A stretch of 64,000 nucleotides of DNA. Origin: Streptomyces tuirus. GTDB lineage: Bacteria > Actinomycetota > Actinomycetes > Streptomycetales > Streptomycetaceae. This document shows positions 27,837-36,802 of this stretch, piece by piece. Positions within the stretch are counted from its first letter, which is position 1; each line of letters opens with the position of its first letter. The notes below the pieces were generated by a model that was given only the letters and a program-made list of their open reading frames with translations, had not been told where the DNA came from and did not search any database. The position numbers were made by a program, and so were the translations under genes. Where the stretch lies: contig NZ_AP023439.1 in assembly GCF_014701095.1 (NCBI RefSeq), positions 7,304,001 through 7,368,000 of the forward strand. Reading direction: 5' to 3'.

Positions 27837-28331
27837 TCAGCTGCGCAGGCTGCGGGCGGGCAGGACGACATGCGCCGCCGAGGCCATCGCGTCCTCGTCC
27901 GAGGTGAAGGCGGCGAGTGCCTCGGCGTCACCGGGCTCGGCGCCCTCCGGCCACGGACGCGTGGCGAAGATGAGGTAGGCGAAGCCGAGCTCGCCGACCG
28001 TCTCCAGCCAGGTCTCCGGCGGTACGAACTGGGACTTGAGGTGCTGCAGGGTGAGGACGGCCGACCCGGGCACGACGAGCAGGCTCACCGGCAGACTGGG
28101 CCGCTGGGCCGCGTGGACGAGCCCCTCGCCCAGGGGCAGCCCGGCGCCGAGCAGCAGTTGCTCGATGGCTTTCGCAGTGCCCTCCGGACCGTTCGCCCCG
28201 TCTCCGAGGGAGCAGGCCAGCAGATAGGGGACGTCGGTCCCTTCGGGGGTCGTGCCCCGCCAGGACTGGACGACGAGGGAACCCAGGTCGTCGGTGGACA
28301 CGGACTGCGTTTCGGGTGAGATCGAGGTCAC
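27837..28331 (-). CDS. DUF5949-like hypothetical protein
   Basis: A 164-residue soluble protein found, to my knowledge, mainly in Streptomyces and resembling the DUF5949 family. Blocks such as VPYLLACSLGDGANGPEGTAK and LPVSLLVVPGSAVLTLQHL suggest an alpha/beta fold, but no catalytic motif stands out. The start is the GTG of VTSISPETQ: TACGGT stands six bases before it with no Shine-Dalgarno site, so the mRNA is probably leaderless. It is convergent with pgm. The function is unknown. Confidence 0.7.
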   Translation of the reverse strand: MTSISPETQSVSTDDLGSLVVQSWRGTTPEGTDVPYLLACSLGDGANGPEGTAKAIEQLLLGAGLPLGEGLVHAAQRPSLPVSLLVVPGSAVLTLQHLKSQFVPPETWLETVGELGFAYLIFATRPWPEGAEPGDAEALAAFTSDEDAMASAAHVVLPARSLRS

Positions 28332-28486
28332 CGCGGAACCGTACCGGCGCACCTGACGGCACCCGGTCCGCCGTCACCCGAGTGGACCAGCCCCCGCCGG
28401 GCTCTCCACACGAACGAGGGGTCCACGCGCCCGACATGGCCGCGATACAGGACACTGGGTGAAGATCCGACCGGAAGGACCGACAC

Positions 28487-28774
28487 GTGATCATCTTCGG
28501 CACCAAGGGATACCTGTACCAGCTGGCGATACTGACGCTGGTGTGCGGCCAGTGCGGAAACCCCGCCGCCCACACGCTCAGGAAGCGCGTCACGAAGTTC
28601 ACCCTGTTCTTCGTCCCGCTGTTCCCCATCTCGACGAAGTACCTGACGCAGTGCACCTTCTGCGGCGCGGAACAGAAGGTGACCAAGGAGCAGGCGGATC
28701 ACCTGCAGACCCAGAGCGCCAACGGCCCGAGCGGCCAGGAGTACGGGCAACAACAGCAGCACGACCGGTTCTGA
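28487..28774 (+). CDS. Zinc-ribbon domain protein
   Basis: A 95-residue protein with two CxxC knuckles (CGQCGN near residue 20 and CTFCGA near residue 57) that form a single zinc ribbon of the zinc_ribbon_15 type. A hydrophobic stretch between them (FTLFFVPLFPI) is characteristic of this small family and may contact the membrane. The tail is Gln-rich. It starts at a GTG with GGAAGGA eight bases upstream. The role is unknown; nucleic-acid or protein binding is possible. Confidence 0.85.
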   Translation: MIIFGTKGYLYQLAILTLVCGQCGNPAAHTLRKRVTKFTLFFVPLFPISTKYLTQCTFCGAEQKVTKEQADHLQTQSANGPSGQEYGQQQQHDRF

Positions 28775-28892
28775 TGCCCGGAAGGCTCGTGTGCGGCCGG
28801 ACCGCTCTCGCCGCGGGCCCCGGCACCGGCCACCGGCCACCGGCCCAGCCTCACCGGTCGACACTTCGGCGGGCGTCGAAGCGTCCCGCCCG

Positions 28893-28898
28893 TAGCGT
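28893..28898 (+). promoter_or_regulatory. -10 element of the flavin reductase-like gene
   Basis: TAGCGT seven bases before the ATG at 28906, without a ribosome site: a leaderless arrangement. Confidence 0.5.
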
Positions 28899-28905
28899 CC
28901 CGGCC

Positions 28906-29526
28906 ATGACGTCCCGCACCCACCTCGTGATCCGCCCGAGCATTCTCTACTTCGGCACGCCCGTGGTCCTGCTGACCACGGAGAACGCCGACGGCACCTG
29001 CAACCTCGCCCCGATCTCCTCCGCGTGGGCCCTGGGGCACCACATCGTCCTGGGACTCGGCAGCGAGAGCCACACCGCGCGCAATCTCGCCGAGCGCCCG
29101 GAGCTCGTGATCAACGTGGCCTCGCCCGACCTGTGGGAGCACGTGGAACGCCTCGCACCGCTGACAGGGGCGGACCCCGTGCCGGAGGCCAAGCGGCCCG
29201 TCTACCGGCACGAGCGGGACAAGTTCGCGGCGGCCGGGCTCACTCCGGCCGCCTCCGACCTGGTGAGGCCCCCGCGGGTCGCCGAGTGCGCCCTGCAACT
29301 GGAGGCCCGGGCCCGCGCTCTGACCCCGGGCGGAGCCGGCCTCTTCGTCACCGTCGAGTGCGAGGTCCTGCGCGTCCACGCCGCCGAGCGCATCGTCGTC
29401 CCCGGCACCCAGCACATCGACCCCGCCGCCTGGAGCCCGCTCATCTACAACTTCCGCCACTACCACGCGCTGGCCCCCGAGATCGGCCACGGCTTCCGCT
29501 CCGAAACGGCGAGGACCACCGTCTGA
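28906..29526 (+). CDS. Flavin reductase-like (FMN-binding split barrel) protein
   Basis: A 206-residue protein with the split-barrel flavin reductase layout: YFGTPVVLLTTENADGTCNLAPISSAWALG is the FMN-binding N-terminal part, followed by HTARNLAERPELVINVASP and a C-terminal strand set (LFVTVECEVLRVHAAERIV). Members reduce flavins or are part of two-component monooxygenases. Leaderless start at ATG 28906. The neighbours are a zinc-ribbon gene and an SRPBCC gene on the same strand. The partner oxygenase, if any, is not evident. Confidence 0.85.
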   Translation: MTSRTHLVIRPSILYFGTPVVLLTTENADGTCNLAPISSAWALGHHIVLGLGSESHTARNLAERPELVINVASPDLWEHVERLAPLTGADPVPEAKRPVYRHERDKFAAAGLTPAASDLVRPPRVAECALQLEARARALTPGGAGLFVTVECEVLRVHAAERIVVPGTQHIDPAAWSPLIYNFRHYHALAPEIGHGFRSETARTTV

Positions 29527-29634
29527 TCACATCCGATGTGGCAACCGGAGCTTCCCGGGTACCCGGCCTCCGCGGGCCCGGACCTGTGTGGGCCGGCCTC
29601 CCGCAGTCGATCAGTGAAAACGGAGGCAGTTCAG

Positions 29635-30123
29635 ATGAGCACCATCAAGGAGACCGTGGAAGTCGACGTGCCCGTCCACACCGCCTACAACCAGTGGACG
29701 CAGTTCGAGGAGTTCCCGAACTTCATGGAGGGCGTCGAGGAGGTCAGGCAACTGGACGACCGCCACAACCACTGGACCACCAAGATCGGCGGGGTACGGC
29801 GCGAGTTCGACACCGAGATCGTCGACCAGCTGGCCGACGAGCGGGTGACGTGGCGTACGACCGGCGGAGACACCCACCAGAGGGGTTCCGTCCGCTTCGA
29901 GCGCCTGGACGACACCCACACCAGGGTGGAGCTCGTGCTGGATGTCGAGCCCAAGGGAGCCGTGGAGAAGGCCGGCGACATGATGGGCGCCATCGACCGC
30001 CGGGTGAAGGGCGACATGAAGCGCTTCAAGCAGTACATCGAGGAGCGCGGAGTCGAATCCGGAGCATGGCGTGGCCGCGTCCAGCCCGGCGACAGCCCCG
30101 GCGGCCCCGGCCCCGTCCTCTGA
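29635..30123 (+). CDS. SRPBCC family / polyketide cyclase-like protein
   Basis: A 162-residue START-like protein: STIKETVEVDVPVHTAYNQWTQFEEFPNFMEGVEEV is the typical N-terminus of the cyclase/dehydrase branch, and the C-terminal helix IDRRVKGDMKRFKQYIEE closes the pocket. The last 20 residues (SPGGPGPVL and preceding) are a flexible tail. The ATG at 29635 has GGAGG about eight bases before it. This branch is often stress-related in Streptomyces, binding hydrophobic ligands; no polyketide genes are adjacent. A good terminator follows. Confidence 0.88.
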   Translation: MSTIKETVEVDVPVHTAYNQWTQFEEFPNFMEGVEEVRQLDDRHNHWTTKIGGVRREFDTEIVDQLADERVTWRTTGGDTHQRGSVRFERLDDTHTRVELVLDVEPKGAVEKAGDMMGAIDRRVKGDMKRFKQYIEERGVESGAWRGRVQPGDSPGGPGPVL

Positions 30124-30138
30124 CGCCAGCCACATCTC

Positions 30139-30167
30139 GAACCCGGCCTCCCCGTGAGGCCGGGTTC
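30139..30167 (+). terminator. Intrinsic terminator after the SRPBCC gene
   Basis: 12-bp perfect stem (30139-30150 and 30156-30167) with a five-base loop, followed by TTC. Confidence 0.85.
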
Positions 30168-30349
30168 TTCTGTGCCCGCATGTCCGCCCCACGCGGAGAG
30201 AGCGTGAACTTTCGGTCAACGTCATGACATGCACCTGTCCATATCGCTCTTCCGGTGGCACGCTGCCCCCTGACTGTCCGCAGTGAGACCCCTGCCTGAC
30301 CGGGTGGAAGGCTTCCCGCCACCCGGCCCCCACAGCAGAAGGAGACCGC

Positions 30350-31357
30350 GTGATGGGCCAACCCCGCAGCGCACGCTCGACCGGTGGCGACACCCGCGTC
30401 CGCCGGTCCGTCCTGGGCGCGCTCGCCGGCGTCGCCGCGCTCCTGGCCACCGGCGTCACCGCCGCACCGGCGAGCGCCGCACCGGACCCCGGCGTGACGA
30501 CCACCTCGGCGCGGGAACGCGCCCTGGCCTTCTGGACCCCGCAGCGGATGCGCGAGGCCACCCCGCTCGACCTCCTGACCGTCGACCGTGCCGATGTACG
30601 GACACCCGCACCCCGCAAGGGCAAGGCGGCGGTTGTGGCCCCCAGCGCGCCGGCCTCCGCCACGGGCCCCCTGGCCTTCCCGCACGGCGGCGGACCCTGG
30701 TCCGGCGGGGGAGCGGTCACCAAGACCGCCGGACGGGTCTTCTTCAGCTACCAGGGCCGCACCGCGTCCTGCTCCGGCAACGCCGTCACCAGCGCCAACA
30801 AGAGCACGGTGATCACCGCGGGCCACTGCGTGAAGCTGGAGGGCGCCTGGCACACCAACTGGGTCTTCGTGCCCGGCTACCACGACGGGCAGCGCCCGTA
30901 CGGCACCTGGACCGCGGCCAAGACCCTCTCCACGCCGCAGTGGACGGCGAGTGAGGACATCAACTACGACATCGGCGCGGCCGTGGTCGCCCCGCTGGAC
31001 GGGCAGAAGCTGACCGACGTCGTCGGCGGTCAGGGCCTCGCCTTCAACACCGGCTACAACAAGGCGATGTACTCCTTCGGCTTCCCGGCCGCCGCGCCCT
31101 ACGACGGGGAGAAGTTCATCTACTGCAGCGGCACCACCACCCGCGACTTCCTGCTGTCCAGGGACCACGGTATGACCTGCGACATGACCGGCGGCTCCAG
31201 CGGAGGCCCCTGGTTCACCCAGTTCAGCGAGGCCACGGGGACCGGCCTGCAGTCCTCGGTGAACAGCTTCAAGTACAACTTCCTGCCGAACGCCATGTAC
31301 GGCCCGTACTTCGGCACGGACGCGCAGAACCTGTACCAGAGCGCCCAGTCCTCCTGA
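30350..31357 (+). CDS. Secreted trypsin-like serine protease (S1 family)
   Basis: A 335-residue exported protease. The signal peptide ends near residue 43 (LLATGVTAAPASAAP). A propeptide-like region of about 60 residues follows, then the chymotrypsin-fold domain with His in VITAGHC, Asp in INYDIGAAVV and the Ser nucleophile in MTGGSSGGPW. The domain begins near ASCSGNAV, and the two Cys pairs expected for the fold are visible. It is likely exported by Sec and released to the medium. Start: GTG at 30350 directly followed by an ATG codon; AGGAG lies upstream and either could be used. The gene is bounded by strong terminators on both sides. Confidence 0.92.
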   Translation: MMGQPRSARSTGGDTRVRRSVLGALAGVAALLATGVTAAPASAAPDPGVTTTSARERALAFWTPQRMREATPLDLLTVDRADVRTPAPRKGKAAVVAPSAPASATGPLAFPHGGGPWSGGGAVTKTAGRVFFSYQGRTASCSGNAVTSANKSTVITAGHCVKLEGAWHTNWVFVPGYHDGQRPYGTWTAAKTLSTPQWTASEDINYDIGAAVVAPLDGQKLTDVVGGQGLAFNTGYNKAMYSFGFPAAAPYDGEKFIYCSGTTTRDFLLSRDHGMTCDMTGGSSGGPWFTQFSEATGTGLQSSVNSFKYNFLPNAMYGPYFGTDAQNLYQSAQSS

Positions 31358-31366
31358 TCCACCGCC

Positions 31367-31419
31367 GCACCGGGGCCGGGTCCTCCACCACGCCGTGGTG
31401 GAGGACCCGGCCCCGGTGC
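31367..31419 (+). terminator. Very strong intrinsic terminator after the protease gene
   Basis: Perfect 25-bp inverted repeat (31367-31391 and 31395-31419) with a three-base loop. This is the longest perfect stem I found in the window. Confidence 0.9.
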
Positions 31420-31567
31420 GTTCCGGGACGGGCCGGCCGGTCACTCGCCGCAGGGCGGGCGCCGAGCGGGTGTGACGCAGAGAGCACGGGCGATCGGAAT
31501 TCCGCGGGGATGCGTTGGGCATACATCGATCGGTTGTCGCCGCCCCCCACAAGGAGTGAAACCGGCC

Positions 31568-33046
31568 ATGAGCGCTCCCGCCACGCCCCCCATCCGCACC
31601 GCCCCCGGAGGGCTCCCCCTGATCGGTCACGGTCTCCAACTCGCCCGCAACCCCCTGCCCTTCATCAGCTCCCTGCGCGCCCACGGCTCCGTCGTGCGCA
31701 TACGCATCGGCCCCACGCCCGCCTACGTCGTCACGGACCCCGCCCTGACCCGCAAGGTCCTGGTGACCGACGCCGCGCACTACGCCAAGGGCGGCAAGAT
31801 CATCGATGCCCTGCGGGTGTTCTTCGGAGACGGCCTCGCCACGATCGCGGACGGCGACGCCCATCTGCGCAACCGGCGTCTGATGCAGCCCATGTTCAAC
31901 AAGGCGCACATCGCCGACCGCGGAGACGCCATGATCGAGCAGGTCGCCAGGACGGTCGGCGCGTGGCCCGAGGGGCAGCCGCGCGAAGTGTACGAGGACA
32001 TGAACGAGGTCACGCTCGCGGCCTTCCTCGTCGCCCTGTTCGGAGCGGACCTGCCCGAGCACCTGGCGGGCGAGTTCACCACGCTGATGCCGGACATCAT
32101 GAAGGGAACGATTCGGCAGACCATCCTGCCGCCCTGGGTGACCCGGCTGCCGCTCCCCGCCAACCGGGCGCACGCACAGCGCGTCGCCCGCCTGCGCGCC
32201 CTCATCGACCAGGCCATCGACCACCGGGCGAGCCGCGCGTCCGGCCCTTCCCCCGACGCCGGGGCCACCGCAGCGTCCGACGCGGGATGCCCCCACGCCG
32301 CGGCCGCCCGGGAGGAGCGGACCGGCCTCTTCGACACCCTGCTGAGCGCCGAGAACCCGCTGACGCGCCAGCAGCTCCAGGACGAGGCCATCACCCTGCT
32401 GACCGGAGCGATCGAAACCACCGGCACCACCCTGGCCTGGACCCTGTGCGAGATCACCCGGCATCCGCACGTCGAACAGCGGCTGCGCGAGGAACTGGCC
32501 GCGGTGTGCGCGGACCGTCCCCTGACCTACGGCGACCTGGAGCAAATGCCTTACGCCCGCCGGGTGTTGCAGGAGGCCATCCGCAAGTACGGCCCGGCCT
32601 GGCTGGTGACCCGGACCGCCACCCGCGACCTCGACCTCGGCGGGCATCTCGTTCCCGAGGGCGCCGACGTGGTGTGGAGCCCCTATCTGCACCAGCACGA
32701 CCCCGGCGTGTTCAGCGACCCCGACACCTTCGACCCGGACCGCTGGACGGCCGAGAACGTCGCGGCCACCCGCGGTTCGTTCCTCGCCTTCGGTGACGGC
32801 CGCCGCAAGTGCATCGGCGAGAACTTCGCCTGGGCCGAACTCCAGATCATCCTCGCGACCGTCCTGCGCACCTGGCCGTCCTTCCGGCTCACCTCCCGGG
32901 CGCCGCGCGCCCAGGCCGTGGTCACGGTCAAGCCGGACCGCATGACCATGGAGTTCCACCGGGAGCCGGCTGCGCCGACCAGCGACCCGAGCCGCGTCAC
33001 GTCGGAACCCGGCTCCGGCACGAAGCCCTCACCGTCCATCGGCTGA
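31568..33046 (+). CDS. Cytochrome P450
   Basis: A 492-residue haem monooxygenase. The haem-binding loop is FGDGRRKCIG with the ligand Cys415; the K-helix ExxR is EAIR; the I-helix reads TGAIETTGTTLAW. The N-terminus contains the proline-rich GGLPLIGHG segment. A low-complexity insertion (about residues 222-250, Ser/Ala/Pro-rich) lies before the I-helix. P450s of this sort hydroxylate lipids, terpenes or polyketides; no terpene cyclase or ferredoxin gene is adjacent, so the substrate is unknown. Start: ATG at 31568; AAGGAG is eleven bases upstream, a little far. A C-terminal tail of about 25 residues is disordered. Confidence 0.93.
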   Translation: MSAPATPPIRTAPGGLPLIGHGLQLARNPLPFISSLRAHGSVVRIRIGPTPAYVVTDPALTRKVLVTDAAHYAKGGKIIDALRVFFGDGLATIADGDAHLRNRRLMQPMFNKAHIADRGDAMIEQVARTVGAWPEGQPREVYEDMNEVTLAAFLVALFGADLPEHLAGEFTTLMPDIMKGTIRQTILPPWVTRLPLPANRAHAQRVARLRALIDQAIDHRASRASGPSPDAGATAASDAGCPHAAAAREERTGLFDTLLSAENPLTRQQLQDEAITLLTGAIETTGTTLAWTLCEITRHPHVEQRLREELAAVCADRPLTYGDLEQMPYARRVLQEAIRKYGPAWLVTRTATRDLDLGGHLVPEGADVVWSPYLHQHDPGVFSDPDTFDPDRWTAENVAATRGSFLAFGDGRRKCIGENFAWAELQIILATVLRTWPSFRLTSRAPRAQAVVTVKPDRMTMEFHREPAAPTSDPSRVTSEPGSGTKPSPSIG

Positions 33047-33137
33047 CACCGCGGCCGACCGACGCAACCCCGGGCCGCGGGCAACCATCCCTGAGGATCT
33101 GCGTCTCCGGGGGTGGCCATGGAGGGCGGACCGTCAG

Positions 33138-33602
33138 ATGGCGCTCCTGCTGCGGGAGTCGGTGCGGCCGGAGCCGGAGCGGCGTGCCGCGGCACCGAAG
33201 GGGCTGGGGAGGACCGGCAGGGGCGAACACACCGGCGTCCTCGTCGATGCGGCCGACGCCCCCGCCCCCCGGGTGCGCGCGGCCGCCGCCCTGGCCCGGG
33301 CCGGCTCGGCATTGCGGAGGCGGGCCGGGACGTGCTGCCCCTGCTGACGGACGACGCGGATCCGGCCGTGCGGCGCAGGGCCTCGGTCGCCGCCGTCCGG
33401 CTGGGACGCGACGCGCCCGCGGCCACCGGGCGTTCGCCCGGCTGCTGTCCGACCCCGACCGCCGTGGGGGGCCACCGGCTCACCGCCCCCGGACGACGGG
33501 AGGCCCCGTGCCCGGCTGACCGCTCTCACCGAGGACCGCTCGTCCCGGCTGCGTCACGCCGCCACCCGCCTGCTCGGCACACCGGACTCCGGCCCGCCGT
33601 AA
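33138..33602 (+). pseudogene. Degraded HEAT-repeat protein gene
   Basis: Four stretches of HEAT-like helix pairs occur in order but in different frames: MALLLRESVRPEPERRAAAPKG and APRVRAAAALARAG; then IAEAGRDVLPLLTDD plus ADPAVRRRASVAAVRLGRD; then FARLLSDPDR; then ARLTALTEDRSSRLRHAATR ending in a stop at 33600-33602. Joining them requires at least three frameshifts. A GGAGGG site precedes the first ATG. I read this as a decayed gene of about 150 codons. Confidence 0.6.
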
Positions 33603-33696
33603 GCGGATCCGGCCGCAGACACCCGCACCGGCGATTTTCGCCCACGTGCGGCCGTGCGCCGTGTGTCCGGCGCCCGGCCGGTCCACACTGGGACCC

Positions 33697-33988
33697 ATGC
33701 GCGTGGTGATCATGACGGCGGGTTCGCGCGGCGACGTCGCGCCGTACACCGGGCTGGGCGCCGGGCTGGCGCGCAGCGGGCACGAGGTCACGCTGGCGAC
33801 CCACGCCCTGTTCGAACCCCTGACCGCCGGCTCGGGGGTGCGCTTCCACCCGACCCCGGTCGACCCGCACGCCGTCTCCCACTCCGACCGGGGCCGCGAC
33901 CTGCACGCCAGCACCACCGGCTCGCGCTCTGGCCGGGGAGGACGGCGTGGCCCCGGTCCTGGCCGCGCTGGACCGACTCACTTCGTGA
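33697..33988 (+). pseudogene. Truncated glycosyltransferase (MGT/GT1 type), N-terminal remnant
   Basis: The first 75 or so codons encode a clear GT-B N-terminus (MRVVIMTAGSRGDVAPYTGL, then GHEVTLATHALFEPL). After about 33925 the frame shifts by one base: continuing in the other frame gives ALAGEDGVAPVLAALDRL and a stop at 33986-33988. The remaining two thirds of the enzyme is missing; the end overlaps the 3' end of the opposite-strand secDF gene. A CACACT hexamer seven bases before the ATG suggests a formerly leaderless gene. Confidence 0.7.
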
Positions 33989-36248
33989 CCGCTCCACCCT
34001 CCCGCGACTGCTCTCCCGGACGGGAACGCCCGTGCAGCCGGATCGCGACGGGGGCCGCGGTGAACACCGAGGAGTACGTCCCGACGGCGAGGCCGATCAG
34101 CAGGGCCAGGGCGAAGTCCGTGAGCGAGGAACCGCCCAGCACGGCGAGGGCGGTGAGCATGAACGCCGCGCCCATGCCGGTGTTCACCGTGCGGGGCAGG
34201 GTCTGCAGGATCGCCTGATTGACGGTGCCGGCGAACGGCGACCCGGGGCTCCGCCGGGTCAGTTCCCGGACCCGGTCGAAGAGGACGACGGAGTCGTTGA
34301 CGGAGTAGCCGATGACGGTGAGCAGGGCGGCGAGGAACACCCCGTCGACCGGCTTGCCGAGCCAGGCGAACACTCCGAGCAGGACGACCACGTCGTGGAG
34401 GAGGGCGACGACCGCCGCCGAGCCCAGCATCCAGCGGAAGCGTGCCGCGAGGTAGACGAACTGCGCGCCGAGGGCCACCGCCAGCGCGATCAGGGCACCT
34501 TGGCGCAGCTCCTTGCCGAGGCTGGGGCCGATCAGCTCGTCGCGGACCTTGTCCGCCCGGCCGTCGAGGTCGCGCACCGCACCGGTGACCTCGGCCTCCT
34601 CCGCGTCGGTCAGCGGATCCGTACGCACCGTCAGACCCGTCTCACCGGAGGACTGCACGACCGCCCGGGGGAACCCGGCGTCGGCGAGCGCGGTGCGGAC
34701 CGGGCCGGGGTCGACGGGGGCGCTGGTGGTGTACTCGATGAGACGGCCCCCGGTGAACTCCACACCGAGGTCGACGCCGCGCACCACGATGCCCGAGCCG
34801 GCCAGCGCGAGCACCGCCGCGGAGGTGACCAGCCAGCGGCGCGGGCGGCGCATCAGGAGCGGGTCGCGCCGGGTGAGGCGCTCGCGGACCGCGCCGATGG
34901 TGGCGATGCCGGTGAGACGGGGGCGGCGGCGCACGCCCGGGCGGCTCGCGGCGAACTCGGCGAGCACCCGGCTGATGACCAGGGCGCTGAACATGGAGGC
35001 GAGCACTCCGATGCCGAGGGTGACGCCGAAACCGCGCACGGGCCCGGACGCGAGGAAGAACAGCAGGGCGGCCGCGATCAGCGTGGTGATGTTGGAGTCG
35101 GCGATCGCGCTGAAGGCGTTGCGGAAGCCGGCCGCGAGCGACGAGCGGATGCTGGGCCGGCGGCGGACGGCGTACTCCTCGCGCGCCCGCTCGAAGACCA
35201 GCACGTTGGCGTCGACCGCCATGCCGATGGCCAGTACGAAACCGGCCAGGCCCGGCAGCGTCAGGGTGGCGCCGAGGGCGGCCAGGGCGGCGTAGGAGAG
35301 CAGGCCGTAGCAGGCCAGGGCCACGGCGGCCAGGCCGCCCATCAGCCGGTAGACGACGATGATGAACAGCGAGGTCAGCGCGGTGCCGATGGCCGCCGCC
35401 CAGGCACTGGCGGTGATGGCCTGCGCGCCGAGGGTGGGGCCGACGGTGCGCTGCTCGACGGTCTCGACGGGCACGGGCAGGGCACCGCCGTTGATGAGCA
35501 GCGAGAGTTCGCGGGCTTCCTCGGGGCTGAAGGAGCCCGTGATCCGGGTGGCGCCGTCGCGGATGCCGGTCCCGCAGGTGAGGGACGGGTCGACCTGCGG
35601 GGAGGAGATGACCTTGTCGTCGAGGACGATGGCGACCCGCCGTGCCGGATCGCCCGGCGCCTCGCAGGCGGCCTCACCGGTCAGATCGGCCCAGCCGGCG
35701 CGGCCGGTGTCCTCGAAACCGACGGTGACGTGCCATCCGGCGCCGCCCTGCTGGTCGAACCGGGCGGCGGCCTCCTTGACGTCTTCGCCGGTCAGGGAGG
35801 CGGGTCCGAGGCGCAGCGGCGTGCCCGACTCGTCGGGCACAACGCGTTCCCGGGGCTGTTTCGGCAGGGGCCGGGAGGTGTCGTCGGGTCCGTCCGCGGC
35901 ACCGAGCACGGGGTGGAAGGTGAGCTGCGCGGTGCGGCCCAGGACGGCGGCGGCCTTCTTCGGGTCCTGCACACCGGGCAGTTCGACGATGATCCGGTGG
36001 TCGCCGGAGCGCACCAGGGTGGGTTCGGCGACGCCGAGCGCGTCGATGCGGCCGCGCAGGACCTCCAGGGTGCGGTCGGTGGCCGCGCCGTCGGCGTCGG
36101 TGGTGGGGGTGGAACGGGTTTCGAGCACGATCTGTGTTCCGCCGCGCAGGTCCAGTCCGAGCCGGACCGGCACGGTGGCGGCGACGTACAGGGACAGGGC
36201 GAGCACGGCGAGGGCGAGCAGCGCCCGCACGCGCAGGGAAAGGTTCAA
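33978..36248 (-). CDS. secDF: Protein translocase subunits SecD and SecF, fused (SecDF)
   Basis: A 756-residue, 12-helix RND-type membrane protein that uses the proton gradient to assist late stages of Sec-dependent export. The SecD half begins at residue 1, with the DLRGG signature (GLDLRGGTQIVLE) and P1 periplasmic head; the membrane block includes AIGMAVDANVLVFERAREE. The SecF half starts near residue 470 (GVDLGVEFTGGRLIEY) and ends with SVNDSVVLFDRVRE. Streptomyces usually also has separate secD and secF genes, so this is probably an additional copy. Start: TTG at 36248 with GGAGG six bases before it. A two-component system lies upstream on the same strand. Confidence 0.93.
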   Translation of the reverse strand: MNLSLRVRALLALAVLALSLYVAATVPVRLGLDLRGGTQIVLETRSTPTTDADGAATDRTLEVLRGRIDALGVAEPTLVRSGDHRIIVELPGVQDPKKAAAVLGRTAQLTFHPVLGAADGPDDTSRPLPKQPRERVVPDESGTPLRLGPASLTGEDVKEAAARFDQQGGAGWHVTVGFEDTGRAGWADLTGEAACEAPGDPARRVAIVLDDKVISSPQVDPSLTCGTGIRDGATRITGSFSPEEARELSLLINGGALPVPVETVEQRTVGPTLGAQAITASAWAAAIGTALTSLFIIVVYRLMGGLAAVALACYGLLSYAALAALGATLTLPGLAGFVLAIGMAVDANVLVFERAREEYAVRRRPSIRSSLAAGFRNAFSAIADSNITTLIAAALLFFLASGPVRGFGVTLGIGVLASMFSALVISRVLAEFAASRPGVRRRPRLTGIATIGAVRERLTRRDPLLMRRPRRWLVTSAAVLALAGSGIVVRGVDLGVEFTGGRLIEYTTSAPVDPGPVRTALADAGFPRAVVQSSGETGLTVRTDPLTDAEEAEVTGAVRDLDGRADKVRDELIGPSLGKELRQGALIALAVALGAQFVYLAARFRWMLGSAAVVALLHDVVVLLGVFAWLGKPVDGVFLAALLTVIGYSVNDSVVLFDRVRELTRRSPGSPFAGTVNQAILQTLPRTVNTGMGAAFMLTALAVLGGSSLTDFALALLIGLAVGTYSSVFTAAPVAIRLHGRSRPGEQSREGGAVTK

Positions 36249-36326
36249 GGGGTGCCTCCGGCAGGCGCGCCACGGCGGCGGCCGTCGTGGGCCGCCGCGG
36301 GGCGGGGTGAGTGAAGGGAAGGGGCG

Positions 36327-36755
36327 TCAGGTGCCGGAGAACCCCGGGGGCGCCCGCCCCCGGTCCCGCGCCGAGTTCTGCTGCGAGGAGGGCACGTGCT
36401 CGGCCGGAGCCCCGCACGGGTTCGGAAGCCGGTACGGGGTGGTGTCCGCGCTCTCGCCGCAGGTGCCGAGGAGTCCGCGTGCGGCCGGGTGCTCGCCCTG
36501 CGGCTGCTCGTGGCGGGTGGCCGCCCGGACGGCGCAGGCGGCGTCGCAGCCGGTGTCGGCGCGCGTCCCGTCGTACCGGTGGAGGTCCGCGGCCACGGGT
36601 ACGCCGGTCACTCCCGTGCCCCATGTCCCGGGCGGCGGAGCGGCGATGCCGAGTGTGGTCAGCACCGCCAGGACGACGACGGCCAGCACCGCGCCGACGG
36701 GGGAGTGGGGCCGGGTGGTGCCGCCGGCGGACGCCGCGTGCACGGTGTGACGCAC
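36327..36755 (-). CDS. Hypothetical membrane-anchored or secreted protein
   Basis: A 142-residue protein with one hydrophobic segment (about residues 19-40, SPVGAVLAVVVLAVLTTLGIA) near the N-terminus and a hydrophilic, cysteine-containing remainder (DTGCDAACAVRAATR, GTCGESADTTPYRLPNPCG). The four cysteines could form disulfides outside the cell. It lies between secDF and the response-regulator gene, same strand. The GTG start and Gly-rich ribosome site are only moderate. I do not recognise the family; the position suggests a small accessory protein but nothing shows this directly. Confidence 0.6.
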   Translation of the reverse strand: MRHTVHAASAGGTTRPHSPVGAVLAVVVLAVLTTLGIAAPPPGTWGTGVTGVPVAADLHRYDGTRADTGCDAACAVRAATRHEQPQGEHPAARGLLGTCGESADTTPYRLPNPCGAPAEHVPSSQQNSARDRGRAPPGFSGT

Positions 36756-36802
36756 CCTGCCCCCTCTCTCGTCGTGGTGTGCGGACCGGGCCCGCCTCCG
36801 GG

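Noticed and set aside
30026..32959. A minus-strand frame of about 977 codons
   Set aside because: Antisense to the protease and P450 genes, whose motifs are certain; composition is that of a shadow frame.
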